In this document: in pieces, positions 1 through 12,565 of the stretch | How positions within the stretch are numbered: the first letter of the stretch is position 1 | How the letters are laid out: the number at the start of each line of letters is the position of its first letter | NCBI GenBank assembly: GCA_027924645.1 | Contig: BSBN01000781.1 | Location: 3,162,001 to 3,226,000 of the forward strand | DNA from: Cunninghamia lanceolata | Taxonomy: Eukaryota; Streptophyta; Pinopsida; Cupressales; Cupressaceae | DNA: 64,000 bases | Direction: 5' to 3' | The notes under the pieces: model-generated | Databases searched by the model: none | What the model was told of the DNA's origin: nothing | Seen by the model: only the letters and a program-made list of their open reading frames with translations | Program-made: the position numbers and the translations under genes

Positions 1-1705
1 CACTTCAACTGTTGAGAATACATCCATTGGAAGTGGTCTTGGAGGACAATTAATGTCTATCATCTTAGGGAATATCAAACGAAGTGTTGATATTGTATTC
101 ACATTAAGAATAGGGTGTTTATGGGATTTGGATTCCTTGAAAGGATTATATCCAATGCCATTTGAGCAATGTCGTGAAGCAGATTCTATAGGGACTTTGA
201 TTCCTTGTTGATTTATACCATAGCCATTACCTACATAATCACAATCTTTGTAAAGGATTCAAAATCCTCAACCATAGAGAGAAGCCATTTCCTTGGAAGA
301 AGGTGGAGCTTCATAAGTTGTATAATCAGTAGTATAAGTAAAGGTATTATCCAAGTTTTGAAGCATGAGATGTTATCGATGTAATATTTGATGTTTAAGG
401 GATGGGGCTTTTATGTTTGTATTTTCCCATGGAAGAAGATGTGAAATCTAACGAATCCCAATCATCACCAACAAATACATTCGATTATTTAGACTCTTGC
501 ATAACATCTTCGGAAGCAAGAGGAGTTGATGTATCAACTTTCAGATTATTTAGAATTTTAGGACAAACAACATGCTTATGAGCTTCAATTTGTAGACAAT
601 TATTAGGTTCAAGATCAACATGGATAGTTTGCAGCTTATCTTTGGATATAAACTTAATTGAACAATGTAAAGTAGAAGGAACTTCCCCTAATGCATGTAT
701 CCAAGGTCTACCAAGAATAATGTTTTAAGATAGAGAAAAAGCCATGACATGAATCGGGGTAGGCACAATCACAGGTCCCACTTGTATAGGTAAAGTTATA
801 GTGCCCACGGATTATCGTCCAACATTGTCAAAACCACGGATACTTAACATTTCCAGTTTAATGGTAGATGTATCAAATTTAATCTTATGTAATAAGTTAA
901 TGCCACAAACATTAAGAGCTAATCCATTATCAATCATAACTCTCTTAACCAATGTTTTGTTTATTGTAATAAACATAATCAAAGGGTCATGCTGATTCTA
1001 AACTTCAAGAGATGGCAATTCATGTTGTTGAAACAGAATGTCTATTTTTGTTGCATGCATACAATCTAATAGAGCTGCTACATCATTTGGTTTAATAGCA
1101 GGTGGGACAATCACCTTTTGTAAATCTTCTTAAAGTATTCCATGGTAACTAGGCGAATTTTGTATAAGCTCCCAAAGGGATATTTTTGCAGGAGTAACAT
1201 GAAGCTTCTCTACAAGATCATAGTCTTTACCACCTTTATATGTTAAATGAGGTGCTTGAGGAAGCATAGGTTGAGAAGCTAGTAAAGATATCGAAATGCT
1301 CGATTGTTGTGTGCTTTGTTTATTATTTCAAGTGTTATATGCATGAGCAACCACATTATGATTAGTTTTTTGTAAATTTTGTTGTGCTATTTGTTTAGCA
1401 TAATCATAAATGTGATCAAGAGGTCAAGAAGAGGAAGGAAGACCTCTAACAGTGAGCACTGGTTTAGAAGATGGTTTAACCACATTTGAACATAAAGTGA
1501 CCACAATTTTTAGTTTTTTAGGTTCTTCCTTAGGTTTAGGAACATAGATTGCATTTACAAATATTTGAAATAATGACAGCTTAGAGGCCATAGTGGATTG
1601 GTCAATAAAGATAAAGTCCTCAAGGGCTTCATCTAACATATCAAAGTCATCACAACTAAACGACTCATCATATACATGAAAATCTTGCAAAAAATAATCT
1701 GACAT
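1..1705 (-). pseudogene. Decayed Gypsy-type gag/protease fragment
   Basis: Read on the minus strand, this is a broken retrotransposon polyprotein. Around 923-937 the translation gives MIDNGLALNV, which matches the DNGSALNV-type aspartic protease signature of some plant Gypsy elements. Around 701-719 it gives ILGRPWIHALGEV, the downstream protease flap/ILG region. In-frame stops lie between these motifs and after them. A further open minus-strand stretch occupies about 1-240, and a 93-codon frame occupies 1424-1705. No reverse transcriptase, LTR or primer site is visible, so the element is truncated by the window edge and by decay. Family assignment rests on the protease motifs only. Confidence 0.6.
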
Positions 1706-3450
1706 TTTAACATGCTCTATTTACCCCAAGATTTAAATGTAAAATGATGGCCTATGAAAATGAGATACTATACACAACAACAATAAATGATAATTTCCAA
1801 CTCTTTTAGTGAAAAGATAAAGAATATGTTTCACAATTCCACACATACAATTTCACAAAAGAGAGTTTTTCAATCTGATAATGCTCTAGGACAGAAAATT
1901 AGATCAGATATGAAGTTTAAAAAGATGTAAATTCTTTAAAACTCAAGTTAACCAAAATGTTTAGGGTAAAATTGTAGATTTGTCTTAATAAGATAAAGTA
2001 CTACTTTTTCACCATGCTAAACATTGGGAGGACAAGGATTGAATTTGAGGTTAATCTATTGATTACTTGTCTGTCCCTTATGCTTGCTAGGTCTGATTCA
2101 AGAGTCTAACTAAGGTTTTTACCAAGTGTCTTTATTCATTAATCAAATAAACCCCAATTATGCTTTATAACAGAGATTTTTGAGATCAGATGATGAAATA
2201 GACAAAATAGATCACAAAAATGTAGAGAATGAGTTTCAAAGATTGTGCACCTAGAATCTGAGGGCCAACTGGACTAGGGTGCCCATTCTTTAGTCCTGTA
2301 AATTCCTGTCATGAAAAATCTTCTACACAGGATGACTGACAACCCCAAGTGCCTCCTAGATCTCAAAAAATATCACCCAATATGACTAGGGTACCCGCTC
2401 ATTAGTCCCTCAAGCGTCGGGATCCAAAAATTTGAAAGTCTGTAATGACTGCACCTGCAATATCCTTCTTTTTGTAGTTTCTTTCCATCGTAACCTACAA
2501 AACATGATCTACACCTACAAAACAAGGAGAAAGATGTTGCAGCTATATAGGAGCTTGCCTTAGTCAAGCCCCATTTTTGGTATTTTTACCTCAACAATAG
2601 CTAGAGATAAAGATTTGTAGAAGTGTGTACAAACCTAGCAATGTGGTGTGTAGAAATATTAAACCTAGATGTCTCAATCAAGGGAAGATCAACAACTTGC
2701 TTCAAATCAATAAACACATACAACTTCACCTCAAGGAGATGAAAACAAATGAAGACTTTCATGAACAAGAAGGCGAATCAGCAATGTCTACGGAGGATCT
2801 CCGAGCTCGATGTTGGAGGCTTCAACCCTTCTCCCGATCATGCAAAAAGGTGTGCAAACCCTAGGAAGAGAAAGATAGACTCAAGATCTTGATTCCTAAT
2901 CTCCATCCATTGTCTCCATGATAGCAAATTCAAATAACTTTCGAGAGCTTCAACAAGTAGCTAATCTTCAATGGCAATTTTGGTAGAGTTTTGGCATCAA
3001 TCTTGTATAAGAATTGTGTGTGATAAAATGATTTTCAAATGTCTTTTTATATCTATCTTTAGGGAAATTCAAATTTTGAAATAACGTCTCGATATCGTGT
3101 GAAAACTAAGAATTTGAAAATGGAATCTCGAGGTACATGGCAGGAGCTAACACCCCGCCAAGATTCAAAATCCTAGAAAATAGGAGAGGACTAGGGTGCA
3201 GGTGCCCGAGTCCAAGCCCCCATTTTCTGATCAGATCTACATCAAGGGGGTCCTAGGGGTCCCTATTTCGAATTCTCTGTCTGGGTTCTATAAAAAGGTT
3301 ATCTCAAAAGGTGAACATTTTGTAACTAGACCTAGTCAATTAGGGTTTTGGGAAGGTCAGAAAGAAAAAGGTTGAGAGGTCACCAAAGGCAAGGAGCTAA
3401 ATTGAGGGAAATTGTACCATTCCATACAGGAGGACAATTTTTGACGTTAC
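1706..3450. other. Unassigned AT-rich sequence, no gene supported
   Basis: Only short open frames are present and none has a recognisable motif. A plus-strand TATA-like run followed by a stretch ending near 3450 could be part of another old LTR, but no second copy occurs in the window. The similarity to the E LTR starts abruptly near 3451. Confidence 0.4.
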
Positions 3451-3550
3451 ATGGAGTAAAGTCTCTTTTCTAGGCTGGTGGAATCTCTTTTGTTTTTTTT
3501 CCATCAATGACAACATTCAACATTCATCAGAGCAGTGTCTCTTGCCAACA
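3451..3550 (-). repeat. Truncated 3' LTR stub of element E
   Basis: About 100 bases match the outer end of the other E LTR (about 18739-18837): gagtaaagtctctt, then ccatcaatgacaacattcaa and the terminal ccaaca. Similarity stops abruptly to the left of about 3451. About 1.2 kb of the expected LTR is missing, so a deletion or recombination has removed it. Confidence 0.75.
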
Positions 3551-3690
3551 ATCTCCCCCTTTGGCATTGATGGCAACACTTAGTGAAAAATGCTCATCTG
3601 CTCCCCCTTACTATATACACACTATTTTTCTTCTCCCCCTTAGATGTTTTCCCATTTTTCACTAATTTCTTCTCCCCCTTTGACATTAAT
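3551..3690 (-). promoter_or_regulatory. Multiple polypurine tracts of element E
   Basis: Four plus-strand ctccccct runs (sense AGGGGGAG) occur near 3552, 3600, 3633 and 3672. The first abuts the LTR and reads AAAGGGGGAGAT directly before TGTTGG in sense orientation. Repeated polypurine tracts before the 3' LTR are a known trait of sirevirus-type Copia elements. The same arrangement is present in A, C and D. Confidence 0.7.
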
Positions 3691-3790
3691 GGCAAAGGTG
3701 TATGTACTGGGGTAAAAAAAATGGTCAAAAATTGGAAAAACTTCCAACACTGTCATAATCTGCTGCATATGTATAGATACAATCTTCAAC

Positions 3791-6700
3791 TTAATTTGTT
3801 GTGGGATGTAGAATTTCATTGAAAATGTTCTTGATTTGAACTAATTCTTTATCCCATCTCGTCATAGCATTGTCTAAAATTTGAATATGCCCACTTATTA
3901 GGAAGACTAATTTCTTTACTTTTTGTATATCAGAAGGTGCGTCAATTAGTGCACTTACTTGCAATGCTTCTGCTGCAAGGTCTGAAATTAAATCTAGCTT
4001 GGGAATTAGTAGTCCTCTCAATTGATACATTCTATTTTTATTTTGATCTCTTTTATTTACTAGTTTATTAAACTCATTCTGTATATTGATCACTTGTATC
4101 TCTTTGCTACTTACTGACTCAATTGCTAGATCAAATGACTTAGAAATATTTGTTAGTTGCAGTTTCATATCATTGATCTTTTTCTCCAACTCCTTTGTGG
4201 CTTCCAACCATGTTAAACAAAATTTGTACAAGTCACATGATTCTTTTATGGTACTTTGTATACCACTTATTCTATTGTCTAATGAAGTTCTATCATTAGT
4301 TAACATGGTCTTCAATTTAGCTAATCTTTTCTCATCAAATTCTTTTCTAACTTTTGTTTCTACAAATTTTTCAAAGGATTCAAAATGATTGCTGATTGAT
4401 TTTACCATACCTTTAAGTTGGTCAGTTGATGATAATGAAGTATCTTTTTGATATTCGGGCATCAACATTTCCAACACATCATATGTTGCACCAATGAGCT
4501 CATTATCCTATATATGTATTTTCATCAGCTCTTCATGTGCCTTTGCTTGAACAACTGATACCAATTTAAATTTCTAGATAGGGGACATTGAATCTAAGTT
4601 TATTGGTCCTTGCAAAAATGCAGACTCATCCAGGACTTGTTTTTCTCTTTCCAAGAATTCCTTGACATACTCTATAGTGTCTCGTGCTACACCAAAGACT
4701 TCTTCTTCTTGGTTTTGTTCTGGAGTATCTAGATCCATATTCTCATTCACATCAATATTTTGCTTCGGTGTAGGGCTCTTCTTAGCTTGTTCTTCTTCTT
4801 TATTGTCAGCTTTGTTCTAGCCATCAGTTTGTTGTTTTGGAGGAGGGCTTGTCTTAGTTTGATCTTTGTCAGTTGTATTCAGACCAATAGTAGCAGGGGC
4901 CTGACCTTTCTTCTTTAATTCTTCATCATTTTTATCCAACCCTTGAGCCATGTTGACTTCCAGAATAGCTATGTCATCTTCAACACTTGTTTCTTCATTA
5001 TCATATATTGTTGGAAGATGAAATTCTTTCAACACTTTCAGAGTGATTTCCTCAGTCTCCTTGACTACCTTCTTAATGTCATCTAACATGAGAGTGTTCA
5101 TCCTCCTCTTTGTTTTAAATTCTTTATGCAGTGCTTTAGAGACTTCTATTTTTTCTTCCAAAGTGATTTCTAGACATAACTTTATTAGTGTATGCTCTCT
5201 GAGTTCAACATCCTTTGCCATAGAAACTTCCTTTCTTGTAGACATTATGCTTCCTAGACTGTCTGGGAGATCAATAATTATCTCAATGAGAGATTTATTA
5301 TATATATCTCTAGGTATTTGATAACAACATTCTCAATGATCCTTTTATCAACATCATTATAATCATCATACAATTGGGCAATAGGCTTTAGATTGCCATC
5401 AATTGTGATAGCCCTTAAAGCCTGGTCTTCTACATGTACTGCAGTCTTAACTTTCTTTCTTTCTTTACTCTTACTAGATGTCTTCCCTTTTGTGGCACTA
5501 GAGGGTTTGCCTTGCTGAGACTTGAAGGGAGGTGCACTCTGTGCCTTCATCTTCTTCACTTCTTCATCAGTCTCAGTTTCCTCATCATCAACTAGATCAA
5601 CACTGACATACACTCTCTAACCTTGGTCTTCTTCCTCTTGCCTATTTTCTCTTCTACAGTTATTGTGGAGGGAACACTAGAGGATTTAGATGTTGTTCCA
5701 GAGGAACTAGCACTTCTTGTTCTTCTTTTTGGTGCAACAGGTTCCTCTTGTTGTGTCTCTTGAACTTCCAAGGCTTTATTAGCTGCCTTTTCTTGCTCCT
5801 TCTCCTTTTCTTTAGCTGCTATTTCTACCTCAGCTCTATCTCTTGTGGCTGATATTTGTTCTTTTGTGAATCCTTTGCTTTGTGCATATTCGTCTACCAT
5901 TTTCTGGGCCTTCTTTAAAATTTCTGGCCTTCTCTGCTCAACAAAGACTTTTGTTGGCAACTCCTCATAGGTTCCAAATATTTCCTCTTTGGAGTCCTTA
6001 GGTTTTCTTAACATGTGTTGGGCATAGTTATCTAGTATTTGTCCATCTACCTCATACCCCATTGGTATAACCCATACTGTTCTAGGCTCAATGACCTCCA
6101 TCAAGCATTGATCTTTTGTCACAATAAAGCATATGTCATTTTTGTATTTGTCAACAATTCTGACGCAGAGGGATAGTCTCCCTTTCAAATCTACAACACA
6201 ACACTTCACAAGCCTCTAAAAGAAGGCTAAAAATAAAATGGAACAACAAATAGAAGAAGAGAAATATGCACAATAATATTTATTCAATTTGAAATTTCAT
6301 TACAAAATATGGAAGCATATGAGCTTCTCAGAGATACAATCCACACTTGCAACAAATTTTTGTCTTCATCAATCTGGACTCATACTAGCAGCATCTAGAT
6401 ATGCAAATATCTTCATCCAAATCTCTCCTTCTTCTCAAATGAGCAAGCCTCAATATGTAACAATTGCGTGAGAAGAAAACCATTATTGGTTTCTCAAAAC
6501 AACCTCCATAAATCCACAAGAAAAACCTGTCACTTCCAACCTATCACCTCTCCCTCAATTTTTAGGATTTTCTAAAATAGTTTCTGGGTTTTGTGAACCT
6601 TCTTTCTCTCTTTCTATAACATTTTAAATTTTGCAATTTCAATATGAAATGAGAAAGTTATGCCCATTTTACCAAGACTAGGTTTCATAATAATGACCCA

Positions 6701-8866
6701 AACATGCAAAGCTTCTGACCCCACCTCTTGGAAATTAATTCCAAGATTCTTGGCAGCCCCACTTATGACAAAATCAGTCAAATCCCACCAAAATTATATT
6801 TACAATTGCACCCAAGGGAAATTACATTTGTTGCAAATTAAAAATATTATTTCCCAAAGCTCACAATCCTTATTAGAAACAAACTAAATTAAAATAGCAA
6901 TATTTTTGGTGATGCAAGATTGCCATTGACCGTGGATGCTCCTACATCAGACTCCTAGAGAAAAGAGAATTCAAGTCCCATTGAATGCTGGTTGCTCCTT
7001 CTTCCTAGTCTTCTAATTCTTCTACAATTTATCCTTCATTTTTGCAACTTTCCCTGGATCTTTTTTCTTCTTCTTCTTGTACTACCTCTTACTTAGCATC
7101 TTCTCAGCTTCAAGGTTCCAAAACTCTAGTTCTTGTTCATATGCTGCATTACCACTAACCATGTCTTCATCTTCATCATTTGAATACAATTTATCAACAT
7201 ATTCATGATTACTACAATTTGCATAATACCCTTGCAAATCTACATATACCTTATTAACAAACAAATCTACAACATCTTCATTAGCAACCTTATTATCAAC
7301 AACAACTTGATCATCAACATGCCTTTCCACTTGCTCATCTTGAAAATTAGACTCAAATAACTGAAAATAACATGGAGACTCATCCACAACTATGTTTATT
7401 GTGTCTTCTTCAATGCTTGATGTCAAAACAGTCATAGGTATACTCACCATTTCATTACTTACTTCTTACTCTGTTTGAGATTGCTTTTGTTCTTCCTCTA
7501 TTGCTGTTGTCCTTTCTTGTCTTCTTCTTTGGAAAATTTTCTTGATGGGCCATGTAACCTTCCTCTTCACTGATAAGTATCAAAATTATAAAATTTCCAT
7601 ATTCTTTACATTTTAAATTTTGTAATTTTGATAGGAAATGAGAATGTTATGCCCATTTTACCGAGACTAGGTTTCATAATAATGACCCAGACATGCAACA
7701 ACATGCAAAGCTTTTGGCTCCACCTCTTGGAAATCAATTCCAAGATTCTTGGCAACCCCACTTATGACAAAATCATTCAAATCCCACCAAAATTACATTT
7801 ACAATTGCACCCAAGGGAAATTACATTTGTTGTAAATTAAAAATATTATTTCCCAAAGCCCACAAACCTTATTGAAAACAAACCAAATTAAAATAATAAT
7901 ATTTTTGGTGATGCAAGATTGCCATTGACCGTGGATGCTCCTGCATCAAATTCCCTTAGGAATCCTTTCTCTAGATTACATATTTCTCTAAAAGTTTTTG
8001 AAGTAGCCCCATAAGGTTGTGGTTTGTTCCTCATAGCTTCCTATACTGCTTAAATGATCTCTAATTTGCACTGCAATTGGTTGATTGTTTAACCAGAACA
8101 AGTTTTTCATTTCGGGTAATTCTTGCATGAAGTAGAAGAGTAAAGATATGATCAACTTACCAAATTTGAAGGGGTATTTTCTCTCCTTTGACTTCTTCAG
8201 GTTTTCCATTAGCTGTTGTAGCAATTCACAAAGATCATAGTCTGCATTTTCCTTAATCATCTGGTAAGTAGTGTAAATAGCAATACCGGAGACAGAGTTC
8301 TCCCAGTTGGAAAAATAGATCTTATATCCAATTACCATTGATCCAAACCTCACTGCATAATCTGTAACTATTAACACCCTCTTATTAAATTGGGCTCTAG
8401 TTGCTTCTATCACAGTGTTATTCTTCACAACTTTTAACATGGGTACGTTACTGGTAGAGTTTATTCTTGTGATTGCCCTTTTGGCATCTTTGGCGATCTT
8501 GAATGTAGAGTTAATCCACATAAACTCATCATGAATTTGGCTTAAGACATACCAGACCCATTCATCTTTTGCAAAAACTAGAAAATCTATATACTAAATG
8601 AGTTTCTTCTCCTCCAATGCCTTGTATTCTTATTTCAGGTCAAATGTATCACCACTTAGATGTTTTAGATATAGGTCTATGAGTTGGCTACCCTCGTGTT
8701 CCTCTAGGGAAACATGAATATAAGCCCTAACATCCTCCACATGCATCACATCAAACAGAATCCCTGAAAATGCACCATTTAGATCTACCTCTGTTGATTT
8801 TAATGAATACTTCTTGAATTTTGGTTGGGCTCTTTCGGTTATATAAATCACATATGGTGTTACCAT
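3791..8866 (-). pseudogene. ORF2 relic of element E (unknown protein)
   Basis: Broken homologue of the 1044-codon ORF2 of element A. The N-terminal part (8866-7988) starts MVTPYVIYITE and aligns with MATPNIVKISD of A at roughly half identity by eye over the first 78 residues. The fragment ends at LWGYFKNF, which is also present in A. After an interruption (6210-7987) it resumes at 6209 with DQCLMEVIEPRTVW and GYEVDGQ, matching DQCLMEAVEPRTVW and GYEVDEQ. Downstream pieces at 5613-5278, 5245-4817 and 4477-3791 cover the Lys/Glu-rich linker and the helical C-terminus (matching region GHIQILDNAMTRWDKELVQ). Several frameshifts separate the pieces. Function unknown. Confidence 0.75.
6619..7948 (-). 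mobile_element. Small element with about 335-base direct repeats (TRIM-like) in ORF2 of E
   Basis: Two direct repeats, 6619-6949 and 7608-7948, share long blocks such as atgcccattttacc and the end tgccattgaccgtggatgct. On the minus strand each begins TGATG. The right copy has an extra 10 bases from a local duplication (acatgcaacaacatgcaaag). The 660 bases between them hold one 122-codon minus frame (7450-7082), acidic and without a known motif. The unit lies inside the interrupted ORF2 of E, so it behaves like a terminal-repeat element in miniature. Exact ends, primer site and target duplication could not be established; 6210-6618 may belong to it or be a separate insertion. Confidence 0.5.
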
Positions 8867-9316
8867 TTTTGCAAAGATTCAAATAAATTCATAGTGGGGT
8901 TTTAAATATGAAAAATACCTCTTTTTGCCAAATTAGGGTTTTGCTTGATCTTGTCTTGATTTGCTATGGAAATCACTGTAGACACTTGGAATCTTGTTTT
9001 AATTCTTGTATACGCTTGATAGGTTGAATGCAAAGTGAATTATATGTCGAATAAGTTTCTTTTTATCCCTTGATATGAAAACCTAAGCCATCATAAATGC
9101 AGTCTTTCAAAAAGATGTCAAACTTCTTTTGTTAAACTTAGTTAATCCAGATTGCTCCACAATATTATGCATTTGATTCTTTTCTTCTGGAATTATTTTC
9201 AAAAGATCTGTCATATGAATCTTTACATCACATCTTCATGCCGGACCTCAGCACTAACTATCTAGCTAGGGGATTTGGATTTTCAATACAGCTCCCCCTA
9301 AGCCAAAGCTCCCAAT

Positions 9317-10434
9317 TTACTTCCTAGAGGAAGTATCTGCACCAAAAATTGGTGCAAATTCATTTCTGACCTCATTTACATCTTTCTTAATCCAGACCTT
9401 ACTCATTTCCTTCTTGATTTCCATTGGATCAATCTTGTTCTTGCCTTTATCTTCTCTCTGCTTTGTTTTCCACTTCTTTGTAGGATAGTCTCTCTTCTCA
9501 TTCTTGCTTTTGCAAAATCTTGCAACATGTCCAAAATTGTTTCAATTGTAGCATACCAAATTTCTTTGTCCTTGATTCCTTCTATTGATTAGATTTGTTC
9601 TAGATCTACATTGATTAGCCATATGTCCAAATCTATTGTATGCAAAACACTTCCCATTCAAGGGTTGAGTATTCCTTGCATTGTAGAAACCATTCCTTAC
9701 AAAACTTCTACATTCATTTGATCTATGACCAATTTTCTTGCAATTGAAACATTTACCAAAGAATGATGGAACATTCTGATTCATTCTACTTCTACATTGA
9801 GTAGCCTTATGACCAAACTTATTGCAATTAAAACAATGGCCATTGAAAGGTGGGTACCTTTGAGCATTTGGTTGTCTGACCGTAGGTCTTCTAGGTCTTC
9901 TTCTTTGATTCCAGAACTAGTTTCCTTTGTTTTTCTTCATCTCAAGGTTTTCTTGTCTCGATTTAGAACTTTCTCCTTTTCAAACCCCAACCCTTTCTTG
10001 TCATATGTACTCTTTTGACTAGCAATCATCTCATCAAGCTTTACAAAAGTTATCTTGAACTTTTCTTCATAGCTCTTAGCCTTCTCTAGATCTAATTTTA
10101 GGTTTACAACTTCTTTTTCAAGTTTATCAAATTCTTCTAATTTGCTTTTTACCAACAAATTTAGATCTTCTTCTGCTTTATCTCTTTCTACAACTTCCAC
10201 TTTCAAATCATCCAAGGTTACATTGGTTGATATCAATTGTTCACTAACCTCCTTGTATTTTTCCTTAAACTTCTTGACTTGTTATTTTAGATTTAGAATG
10301 CATTCATTAGCTTCCTATATGTTATCCTTTAGATCCCTGACTTGAGATTCAAATTTTCCAAGATCTTCACGAGCGGCTTGTAATTCATCATTGCTTTCAT
10401 ATGAGGCTTTAGTGAAATATCTTCTAGCTGCCAT
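9317..10434 (-). pseudogene. ORF1 relic of element E (coiled coil plus zinc knuckles)
   Basis: Minus-strand frame from an ATG at 10434 (MAARRYFTKASYESNDEL) to a stop at 9317-9319 after ADTSSRK, mirroring DISSRN at the end of A ORF1. In-frame stops are present early. The N-terminal half is heptad-rich and highly charged. The C-terminal half has CCHC knuckles: CFNCKKIGHRSNEC intact, and CFAYNRFGHMANQC with the second Cys replaced by Tyr. A GLGFEKEK motif between the halves matches GLGYEKGE of A and resembles the end of the coiled coil in sirevirus Gag. It likely derives from a Gag C-terminal half and is now non-functional. Confidence 0.75.
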
Positions 10435-10488
10435 GTGTACACCTTTCTAGATCTTCCTCAAGCTATTAATCTTCTTCCAAGGAACCTT

Positions 10489-10500
10489 GCTCTGATACCA
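10489..10500 (-). promoter_or_regulatory. Primer binding site of E (initiator Met tRNA)
   Basis: Minus strand TGGTATCAGAGC, the canonical plant initiator-Met primer site, two bases inside the end of the LTR (10503). Confidence 0.85.
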
Positions 10501-11259
10501 ATTGTTGAATACAAACAATACTGAGAGGGGGGGTGAATCAGTATTCTAAAAACCTTTTTAATCCCACATTCATTAATCCACTTACCAAATTCAATAACAT
10601 GAAAGCAAAGTAAACATGAGAAGAGCAGCCACAAATTCATAACACATAGACACTTAGATTTTACATGGAAAACCCAAAAAGGGAAAAGCCACGGTGAATG
10701 TTAGCTCACAATATATTATGATAGCAATAAATAATTACATGAAGGCTCATTGCCTTAGGGTTCACTATCCAAGAAGTGCTCAATACAAAAACGCTCACTT
10801 CCAGAAAGATAGAAGAAGGATTGGCTCACTGCCAAAAGAAGACTGCTACATGTGCATCTACAAAATGATGAAATGCAGTACCAATATCTTAGTATATAGA
10901 TTCAAAGGTCTTCATACTGTCTTCCCTACTTTAGTGCTCTACTTTACATATACTCCTTTTTTCTACCCTTATTATCCTTTTCTGCTCTGTAAACTACCTT
11001 CAATTAAACGCATATCAAATTTGTACACACCTACACACACACCACTTAACCCAACACTAAAATCCATCAAATATATATATCCATAATAAGATTGATCTCA
11101 CAATTAGGTTAGCAACCCAGACATGAAATGTGTATACAAGTGTTATACCTTTTTGGCCTGATCTTGTGCTCAAACAGGAGTGTGGAGCCAAAAATACATA
11201 CAATAGTCTTCATATAGGTTAGCACCAAACATTCAACCACTTAGATTTATTGTTCAAAC

Positions 11260-12508
11260 TATTGCAAGTATGGGCCTAACTGGTGTTTTCATTGATGTCA
11301 ACATACTTCTGTTGCATTAATGATAAGGATTGGATGATCTGTTTGCTAAGGATATTGAGAAAATTGGTCATATTAGGAACAGTGAAGAACAGTGAAGACA
11401 GTAAGGTAAAAGTCCAAGCTAAGATGAGGATCAGAGGATACAGTTTAAATGGTTTGTAGATATGTGTCTTAAGATGATCTAGTAAAGATTTTAGTGGTCC
11501 GCATGAAGATTTGAAGAAGTTGTGGCTGCTCAAGTAAAACCGGTTCCGGCAGGTGTTCAGAGGTGACAGAGTGATAAAGATAGGTCTGGTGAGATCCAGA
11601 AATGCATTACCCTATTCTACAGATTTGAGGGAGAGTTTAGGAAGTCTTTTTGAAGTGTTAACTCATTTGGTTCATGGTTTGAAGGTCTGCAAGCATCTAT
11701 TCCTTTGTGACAGTGATGATAGACTGTGTTCTTGAGGTTCCGAATGAAGGAGAGAAGGATTCCAGTAAGCAGATGAAGTGTGGATGTTCTTGGTGATTCA
11801 GGCAAGCTTGTGGAGATCTTTGGATCGTGTCTAGTTTGTGTTGGTGGTCCGCATTGGAGCTTAAGCTTGCATTTGAAGAATTACTTCTGGATGAAGGTGT
11901 TCTTCCTTAGACTGGCCGACCGGATGAGTTACTCATCCTGCGGATGCTCTTCTAGATGTTTTCTGACTTAGATGATTATTCCTAAGTTGATGTCTTGTAT
12001 AAATAAGGAATTGTGAAGTCATTTCAAAGTGTGTCTTGTAGAGATGCGTGTGTGGTAGCGAGGAAGAGAGCGAAAGGAAGAGAAGAAGTATTGGGCTTAA
12101 ATGGAACTGAATCAAGCATGGTGAAGATGCTATTCTCCAGTTCATGTATGTGATACTTACTATTTTGTAGACAGTGTGTCTCTTATAGGCAGTGAGCCTC
12201 TTGTGAGCAATGTGCTCAGGCAGTGAGCCCTAATTGGCATGTGCCATTTTGTTCTTTCTATTCTTCTAATAGAGAATACAATCTTGGGTTAATCACCCTG
12301 TGGCTTTTCCCTTAACTAGGTTTTCTACGTCAAAATCTTGGTGTCTTATGTGTTAATGTGTTTCTGCTCTTGGTTTAATGCATTGTGTTTCCATGATTGA
12401 ATTATTATTATGCTTCTGAATTAGAAAGTGGATTTAAGTGTGTAATTTGCAAGAAAGTTTTGGACAACTGATTCACCCCCCTCTCAGTTGTCTGCCCTAA
12501 ATCTAACA
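11260..12508 (+). repeat. 5' LTR of Copia C
   Basis: Ends at ctaaatctaaca (12508) and is paired with 17050-18299. A TATAAATA box sits at 11998-12005. A U5 hairpin with arms GACAACTGA (12463-12471) and TCAGTTGTC (12484-12492) surrounds a C-rich loop, 16 bases from the LTR end. Confidence 0.88.
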
Positions 12509-12510
12509 AT

Positions 12511-12522
12511 TCGTATCAGAGC
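12511..12522 (+). promoter_or_regulatory. Degenerate primer binding site of Copia C
   Basis: Reads tcgtatcagagc where the initiator-Met site is tggtatcagagc; one G-to-C change. Confidence 0.75.
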
Positions 12523-12565
12523 CAATTTCCTCTAAAAGGAGCTTAACCGCTTGAGGAGATCCAGG

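Noticed and set aside
10694..11086. 130-codon plus-strand frame
   Set aside because: Lies inside the 5' LTR of E, antisense to the element; low-complexity translation without motif.
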